Positions 56,464 through 64,000 of a stretch of DNA of 64,000 bases are shown in pieces (the stretch's first letter is position 1; every line of letters starts with the position of its first letter). The translations under genes were made by a program, and so were the position numbers. The stretch is from assembly GCA_050084515.1 (NCBI GenBank), contig CM114271.1, positions 56,048,001 to 56,112,000 on the forward strand, read 5' to 3'. Origin of the DNA: Blasia pusilla (lineage: Eukaryota; Marchantiophyta; Marchantiopsida; Blasiales). A model generated the notes under the pieces. The model saw nothing but the letters and a program-made list of their open reading frames with translations, made no database searches and had not been told where the DNA came from.

Positions 56464-59400
56464 CTACCGATTTGAAGAATCTGGAAACTTGGAAGTAATG
56501 CGGGTAACATATTTCACGACAGTGGGATCGGATGATTGCTTTAGCTTCATGAGGACTCTGAAAAGCTCTGGTGACCGTAGATATTGTCTGCAGGGTGCAT
56601 GAACACACATATTTCCCAAGGAGAACAAGGCAATCTTCAAGGGCGACTCGCTACTATTAGCCGATGACACCTTTTTCTCATTCGATGGTGCATTTGCACA
56701 ATCAGCTATAACTTGACACAGTGCCTGACAGAAAACGAAATAGAATTAGCTACTGATATGCCCAAGATAATATCACACCAAGGAAGTGAACACTTTCTTG
56801 AAAATATTGACAAGCTCTCTGTAAGTTGAATTCACCCAGCTCATGAAGGTCACATGTGTCTAAAAAAGCCTCACCTGCATGGCTCCTTTGGTAATTATGT
56901 CTTCACAAAGTTTGCTAGAGTTCCTCACAAGATTACTAAGAGCTCCAGCTGCATTCGCTTTGGTCTTATCTTCTTCATCCCCTTGTAGGAGACTAGTCAG
57001 ATGGGGGATGGACCTCCTTAGCTCTTCATAGAGTAGATCATTGTGGTAAGCCGCATTACCCAGCTGTTGTGAATAGATTATGTCAGTTACTCTGCAGTTT
57101 GAAACAAAGCATCTGAGACACTCGTATCAGAACTTTATTCAGTCCACTAGAACTATGTTAAATCTTACCCCAAAACATGCAAATTTGCGAGTGTGTCTAT
57201 CTGGATCAGCACACCGATCAATGAGGAGATTGATGATGTCATGCTGTACCTGCAGATTGCAGTTAACAGTTTATATCAGCATTATTTCAAACATCAGCTT
57301 CCAGGTTAATCATCATCAGTGGGTCCACTGAAGGAAAGAGCATGCATCTCTGCCTTTCCCTTAAGGACCTGTTGTCACAATGCTTTCACAAGCATCACAG
57401 GATGATAAGTATTTTCTTTCCAAACATGCACAGAAGACTGTAGAAATCAAATTTTCCTGGGTGTATTCTCTAAACAGAAATTCAGCATCAACGCATAGAA
57501 AACCAATTCATTTTTCTGACATAGACCTCAACTTTGCAGATAATAGAACTTTTTAATCTGCCTGTAGACATACGAATACATTTTGAAACATAGATATCTT
57601 GAAATTCTAGTAGTGTGTAATCCAAAAAAAGTGGAATGTTGATGACCAGTACCAGAGAGTCATAAAAGTATGGCGTATGTCGACACATGTTTCCAATTAC
57701 ACTACAGGCCTTAGATCGCAGACCAGCATCAGCATGACTCATAAATATTTTCATTGCATCCCAGATATTTGCTGCTCTAATGGGCTCATAAAAGTCCTGC
57801 ATGGTTTACAAGAAAATTCCTCTTAGGAACAAACTCTTCTCAAACGAACACTTGAATTTGTTAGCATTGCAGAAAAGAGCTGATATTGAAGGTGTTGTAA
57901 GAACATAGTAACTTGGAGTTTACTAAAGTGAATAGTAACTTATATAAATTACTATACTAATTTATTGTTTTCCCAGTAAATACTAATTTGTTGTTACGAA
58001 AGATTTACCTCAGTAATACTGTGAATTACTATGAACAAAGCACACTCCGTGCTGCTCAATCAGCTCCTTAAGCTCAGAGAGTTGTGTACGAAAAGGTCTG
58101 AGAGAATGTTAAATTTGCAGGGCACCCTCAAGGGGTTCTATATAATCAAATCATGAAGTTCTAGGTTTTAGGGTTAGGGCCTGCTGCCCACCTGAGTGGA
58201 GTGTTCTTCTGACCTCAGTAGTGCAGTGTGCTAAAGCACCAAGTGTGCTTCTGCTTAGGTGTCTAGTAGTTCTAACCTGATTGGTTGTTATTGAGATGTC
58301 TACTACTACTAACCTGAGTAGTTGCTCTTACACTAAGTGTGCTTGTGCGAGCTAGGTTGTAGAGAAACTCTGATATTCTAAGAGAATAATTGTTTTGATA
58401 CCCACAGAGATTTGGATGAAATAAACTGTCCTCTGTGGCATGAGAGACAAGGCACTCGTATCACGGTGATTAAAAACCTTCATCACTTTAATTCATATTG
58501 TTGAGCAACAGTCGGGGACAAAACAAACAAGGATCTGTCCCAAACAAAACAAACCTCCGAAGGAAACAAGTACTGTCAATTATATGGCAATATTGTTTTA
58601 TGCCTTTCCATATCATCACTCAATCTGAAAACTTCAATAGTGCCGCCCAAGAATGTCTATGAGGAAATCAAATAATGTGCGGGAAAAGAACTGTGAGTGA
58701 CCTTGGAAAGCCGGGCAAGGTTGGATACAGTCATCAACACATCTCGCAGGACATCCTTAGGACATGAAGGGTCCAAAAGCTTAGCCATGAGGCCTGAACT
58801 CAGGAAACCTTCCCTCACAAGCTCCCCTGCTAAGACCCTTGAGCTTTGAACCATCCTAGCGATCAAAGCTACAGGGCTTGCCAAGTCCTCCTTGTTCAGC
58901 AGCTCTAAGCACCTGACCAGTGGTGCAGCCAAATTCACCTGAAACATATCAAACAACAAAGTCTGAGACTTTGCCTCGTTGAGATGGGACAAGCTTAAGT
59001 GTGTTATTTCAGCTGCAAACCTACGACCTAACTTATCCTCTCCCTTGCATGAAGTACAAGTGAATTTAAATCTGCTTGGTCGAAGGAGGCAAACCTCTTG
59101 TAGAAGCTGCCAGTAGTGAGGCATGTTGGCAGTTAAAGTTTTTGAAAGATCCCCTGCACCTGTTCCCTTCTTGCCACTAGGAGAAATGTTTCCAACGGCC
59201 TGACCACTATTTGCAGATGCAGAAGCAGAAGGAGATCCTGGGGTTGGTTGAGATACTGTGAAAGGGAACTCCAACACTTTCACAACCCCATGCACAATAT
59301 CTCTCAAACCATCGCAACCACCTCCAGCTCCCTCCCAAAGTTGTACATGTGAGAGATGTACCTTATCAATCAGACCTACTAAAGCCTGCAACTGCTCAAA

Positions 59401-62400
59401 CCTAAAAAGAACATCACGGAATCCTCCTCCAGGTAAACAAAGTGAAATGGCTGAAACAGCCCACACAACTCCTCTGGGAGAGAGCCCAATAACATCCTCG
59501 CCCAACCCAGCTGGCTCAACTGCATCTGCATTGCTACCCTTAAGTCCTCCAGCTAGAAGTGAAACAAGAGCAAGGGGAAGATTTCCTGAACAGGCCTGGT
59601 CTGCAGCCAAGGCACCACCCCATCGTAATCTGGCCTCCAGAAGCCCGACATGTCCATCCCTCAATCCATGCCAACTTGTCAACATCCCAAAATTTTTACC
59701 AGAGGCCTGTTGACCTTCCTTCAGATCATGAGGAACCGTGGAGACCTGGAGAAAACTTCGGATAACAGAGAAAGATGGTAGCAACGGAAGGACAGACTCT
59801 GAGACCCAACAAGGTCCACCAAACCTGTCCACCCCTTGTTCAAGAGCAATAATTGATGCCAGAGCTAAGACTGCAGACGTGCTTCGCGATGCAGAGAGAG
59901 GTGTCTGGGGCACCACATCCACCAAAGTCTGATGGGCCAGAGCTGAAAGACGCGCACGTTGCTTGGGTTGTGAACCGCTAAGCATGGAAGAAGCACCTCG
60001 CCTGCCTTGGGTCATCAAACCTTGAGCAATAGCAGAAAGGGCTAGACATGCTTGTTTAAGAAGGCCCTCTGTTGCAACCTTACTTGTAGCTTCAGTGGCT
60101 TGAGTACCAGGGTCTTTGGATCCATTGCTTGCAGGTGCCGAAGAAGCTCCATGAACTGAGAGGACTCGAAAGATTGCACCAACAGCAGTACCGTCTCCAC
60201 CACCGCTTATAGGGGTTATAGAAGGGGGCTCTTGAGTAGATATCCCTGCAAGCACATCACAGACCAGGGGAGAAAGCACACAGCATCGAAGCAAAACCTG
60301 CATACACAAGTCAACAGTTAGCACTATGAGCAGATATGTGACGACCAGTGCAGACCCTTGAAAACAATATTTCAGAGCAGATAATTGACAAGGACTTCCA
60401 GCCCTCAAAGCAGTGTAAGACTAACTCTGAACCTCCATACAACTTTCAGCACAACCACTTCCATGCATCAAAAAACTTTGATCACCTTGGCACAGCTAGA
60501 ACTTCCTTTGTACTCCACAGTCTACTGAAACTTGCCCCTTTGCCAACAAACGTGGAAAGCGAGGTCAAATCTACTTTTAAGGTAACTACAGGGGCATAGA
60601 TTTACCTGCATAACTGCAGAAAGGGCATTATCAGATCCATGGAGGAGTGCATAACATACTGCCACCTGCATACTTTTTAACTTCGCAATGCAATCAGTGA
60701 CCATCTCTATGACCCCTGAACTACCCTCTTCAGGCTTAAAGCCTTCCTCTTCCCCCTTTCTATCATCGGCCCAAGTCTCTGCATAACCTTTAAAGACAGC
60801 TAATGGAAAACCATGTCTCAAATCTCCCTTTCCAGTAGTTAAATTGAGACCACTGATCAATGCCCAAAGACCTTTACATGCTTCCCCAGCAACTGGGGCA
60901 GACGTACATGAGGCTGAAATTAGGCTTGTCCCTGTTGCACCCAAGCAAGAGCAAAGGTGGTCAGCTGTGCCAACAGCCTTCGCCTGTGATATAATCTGAG
61001 CCATGATTTGACCTTCGATAGATGCAGCTCCTCCAACATTATCTCCCTCCTCTTGGCCCACACCAATGAGATTAGCAAGACCAGAAGCAACCCTGGTAAG
61101 TAGCACAGCCACACATGCTGTGGATTCATAGAGGACACGGCCAGATGGATCATGCCCATAAGCAACAGCCTGTCATTGGTAAATCAAGATATAAGGGTCA
61201 TATTTCACACAGTTCTCTAGATCAATGGGAAAACCAACCATATAAATTTGAGACCTCCAAACTCCAAAAAATTGTGGAACTTCCCAATATCATGAATGCG
61301 TTACATACCAACATGCTCCAGATAACATCAGACAAAAAATGGAATCCCACCTGAGGATAAAGACGCAAAAGTGCCACACTGTGGTGCAGGTAAGAGCTCT
61401 CCACTTCGGTGCCACCCACCTCCATGAGTTTGCGTAGCACTCCAAGCCCCTAGTGCACTCAAAGAAGGTTTAGCTCCCAACCAATCTGAAATCCTTAAAC
61501 CAGTGGCTGAGTCTCCACAGCACCAGAGAATCATTTGTTCACTGACTGGAAAAAACAGTAGATCGTTCCTACATTTGTTTACGTCATTGATTCCTACTCC
61601 CACGTGCAAGAAACCTATGTTGTGCCTGAAGAAAGCAATGCATAAGAAATTTATGTAGGTTTTGTTTGGGCCATAAAAAAAAGATGTTTCCTTGTAAATA
61701 CTCCAGGTAAGGTGAAGAAAAGGAATTTTCTTCCTCTTAATGCAGAAAATGAATCTTAGTGATTTCTCAATCATGAGATTATCTCTGGCCTAATTTGCTA
61801 GTCCCTGTCCAGATGTAACCATGCAGGTAATCAAGGAAGACAACGAGTCCTGTCGAGAGAAGAGGAAGTAGAACCTTGATGAGGAGATTCACATGTTGAT
61901 AATTGCTTGCACTTAAAGTGGTCCGAACCAGCCCTAGCAAAGCAGGAACGATATCTTCCACCACTGTTTTTTGTGGAAGGGCACCACCTGCTAATAAGTT
62001 CGACAATATCCGAAGGCCTTGATTGGCACTGGACTGTTCACTGGTGAGCAACAACCAAGCTTAGTGTGCACCTACATTGAACTAAATGCCTGAAATTTCT
62101 TCACAGAGCCCTTAAGTTAGAAATCCAGGCCAACCAGAAGCTCAACTATGAAATAAACAATAGTGTGCTAAATAGTGGAAAGTGATGACGCCACAAATGC
62201 GAAGCATAGACTGAGGGAAAATAGTAATTATATTCGAACTGTACATAAATTAGCTACTAATATAATGACCAATTCCTTTAAAATATGAAGGTTGTCAACT
62301 GAAGGACTCCTTGAACCATACTTCTTCTCTAATCAAAGTAACGACTGTTTATTCTTACCTAGTTAAAGCAGGTGTCCCTTTGATCTGCATATTTCGGAAG

Positions 62401-62500
62401 GCATGCAGGATATGAGCTAGAGCTCCACGATCTTGACCCACAGCTTGTGCTCCCTTCACTGTACGAGACGAAAATTCCACCTTATCCAGAATCGACATTT
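56464..62500 (-). CDS. TIO: TWO-IN-ONE / FUSED-type protein, C-terminal ARM-repeat part (5' end outside window)
   Basis: Plant FUSED-family kinase needed for phragmoplast expansion and cytokinesis; only the armadillo-like part is here. Exons, in coding order: 62500-62359, 62040-61820, 61545-61351, 61169-60606, 60297-58702, 57796-57653, 57249-57169, 57063-56875, 56724-56464. Diagnostic stretches are GLRILSNLLAGGALPQKTVVEDIVPALLG, LMTVSNLARLSK, SVIGNMCRHTPYFYDSL, HDIINLLIDRCADPDRHTRKFACFG, LGNAAYHNDLLYEELRRSIPHL, NAAGALSNLVRNSSKLCEDI and SPLKIALFSLGNMCVHAPCRQYL. The kinase domain and first exons would lie right of 62500, probably past 64000. Two joins (near 61820 and 58702) use weak donors, and a one-base frame change appears near 61440. 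Confidence 0.85.
57797..58701 (-). other. TIO intron, 905 bases
   Basis: Between ARM exons NLARLSK and DFYEPIRAANIWD. The acceptor is 'accatgcag'; the donor is GTCACT, a weak form. It contains no gene or transposon I recognise. Confidence 0.65.
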
Positions 62501-64000
62501 CTGCACTCATGAGTTAACGACTAGATCTCAATAGAGGTGGCAAAACTTATCCTTGCTACCTCAATTTTGAAATGTGTTAATGGAACTCTTCAACCCAACC
62601 AGGTTTGATCATTCAATTGCTGTTCAGGAAATCAGAGCACCTTTCATCATAAACCTTGAGTTTGTCAACCCTTGGATAGACACCAGGACTTTTCAATTCA
62701 CTTCCTTGCAAAAATGCATATCACCTTGACACGGAACTAACCTAATAATTGTTGAAATTTGTTAACATCTAGTTTAGTCGTGCCCTAACAGTACTTAGTC
62801 GGATTCTAACTTAGCTGGACACTAACTTCGTTAGCTGGACACAACTTAGAGCTCTTACATCTTCTTAGGGTAATCTGGAATTAGGCCTCGATCTGTTCAA
62901 GAAGATCTCTTGGTGTGTGTCGTACAGCACTGACCCTGCTGCAGAGTGATCTGAGAGAAGGAAGAGGAGATTGAGACTACATTCTGTGTTTACTAGAGCC
63001 TCACTGGAATGTTGGGATTTCACATAAAATTGTCTGCTGTTTTCTTCCAGTTTTTTAACTATGGTTAGTTCTGCATGTTAGGATTTCACATAAAATTGTC
63101 TGCTGTTTTCTTCTAGTTTTTAACTATGGTTAGTTCTGCAAACTATGGTTGGAAGTTTATCATAGTTACAAGTCTCAGTTAGTTTACTAGTTACCTCTTT
63201 AACTATTCTTGTGAGTTTTGGTTATGTTTAATTGTGCACATGGTGTGCTGGCCTACCCCTGCTGTGCTGGCCTGTTGTGCTGTCCTGCACATGGTGTGCT
63301 GGCCTACCCCTGCTGTCCTGGCCTGTTGTGCTGTCCTGCACATGGTGTGCTGGCCTACCCCTGCTGTCCTGGCCTGTTGTGCTGTCCTCCCCCTGCTGTG
63401 CTGGCCTGTTGTGATGTCCTGCTCATAATGTGCTGGCCTATTCCTGGTGTGCTGGCCTGCTCCTATTGTGCTGGCCCTTCCACCTTGCCTTACCATGCAG
63501 TGGTCCCTTCTGCTGGTCTCTTGTAGGAAACTATTTAACTCCCCCTCTCTTCCCTTCTTCTTTGATTCACTTCTACTCCTGCCCTCTAAGGCTGTGGGTT
63601 TTGAGATTAGCTCCTGCATACCTGATCCTCTGCTGGTGCCTTGATCAACTAAGAAGGAATGTGCATTGGTGTGGAGAATGCTCCAAGAACCAATCTAGCA
63701 AAAACTCCTGCATCTTGGTTTCAACCACCTCTCTTCAGGACTTGTGTATTCTAATAAGGTGTTGCTTTTCAAGCACCCAGTTCTCAATAGAAGTTGTAGA
63801 TCAGTTCTACATGCAATCCATTTCAGATTTGCTCTTTTCAGGTTTGTAAGTGATTACCCTCATGTACATGGTTCAGTGGAAGATCCTGTCAGGATCTACT
63901 ATCTTTCTATCTTTTTAAAAGTAGAACTGAGAGGAAGTAGAATTCTGATTTCAACATGGAAGACAGGTCGTTTTGCCTAGACATCTAATGCAGATTGTTT
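62501..64000 (-). other. Upstream intron of the TIO gene with minisatellite
   Basis: No coding sequence found upstream of the exon at 62500 within the window. Contains a duplicated word 'tcacataaaattgtctgctgttttctt' type at 63021 and 63088, and a minisatellite at 63238-63480. Probably a long intron. Confidence 0.45.
63238..63480 (+). repeat. Minisatellite, about 56-base unit, four copies
   Basis: Units of 'catggtgtgctggcctaccc', 'ctgctgtcctggcctgttgt', 'gctgtcctgca'. The first three are nearly identical; the rest decay. Long frames on both strands here are repeat artefacts. Confidence 0.88.

Noticed and set aside
63203-63619. Cys/Trp-rich or Gln/Arg-rich repeat proteins at 63.2-63.6 kb
   Set aside because: Both strands are open because of the minisatellite unit; no start context, splice signals or domain.

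Overview
This is nuclear DNA from a streptophyte (land plant or charophyte alga). Two ordinary intron-rich genes at the right end belong to green-lineage families: a BASS4-type plastid metabolite carrier and a TWO-IN-ONE/FUSED-type protein. The rest is mostly decayed transposable elements. The element mix (Ty3 element primed by tRNA-Asp, methyltransferase-bearing elements, SWIM-type MULEs, dense GC-rich palindromes) makes me suspect a charophyte such as Chara; that is inference and not proven by the sequence.

Layout. 1-6476: Ty3/gypsy element cut at both ends, joined to an inverted LTR end (6477-6630). 6631-13384: a patchwork with MULE transposase fragments at both ends pointing inward, four full or partial copies of one 3' module, a LINE endonuclease fragment and a palindrome array. 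13517-15111: a foldback palindrome split by a solo LTR with a perfect TACAC target duplication. 15173-23600: two copies of an unusual gene read leftward. The more complete one (17249-22652) combines a coiled-coil-like N-terminus, a ParB/sulfiredoxin-like motif and a beta-class (N4/N6-adenine type) DNA methyltransferase-like C-terminus. Palindrome arrays lie upstream of it and inside two of its introns. 23843-27926: a divergently transcribed SWIM-type MULE transposase relic, also with palindromes in a non-coding gap. 28336-31000: Ty1/copia relic (minus). 31064-32380: retropepsin fragment followed by a cytosine-C5 methyltransferase motif I. 32380-33030: a second, diverged copy of the ParB/methyltransferase gene. 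34850-48476: one 13.6-kb MULE with roughly 120-bp terminal inverted repeats, subterminal GGAC-type repeats, a matching 8-bp target duplication (7 of 8), a decayed transposase gene and convergent unidentified genes, a layout like maize MuDR. 49757-54874: BASS4-like gene in 14 exons. 56464-62500: 3' part of the TIO/FUSED gene (minus).

How it fits together. The left two thirds is nested transposons carrying three kinds of DNA-modifying or DNA-binding domain. The most interesting association is the gene with ParB-like and methyltransferase-like parts and the regularly spaced palindromes around it. I propose, without proof, that the palindromes are sites read or modified by that protein family. 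Nearly all transposon genes here carry stops or frameshifts, so this locus is a relic; intact relatives would have to be found elsewhere.
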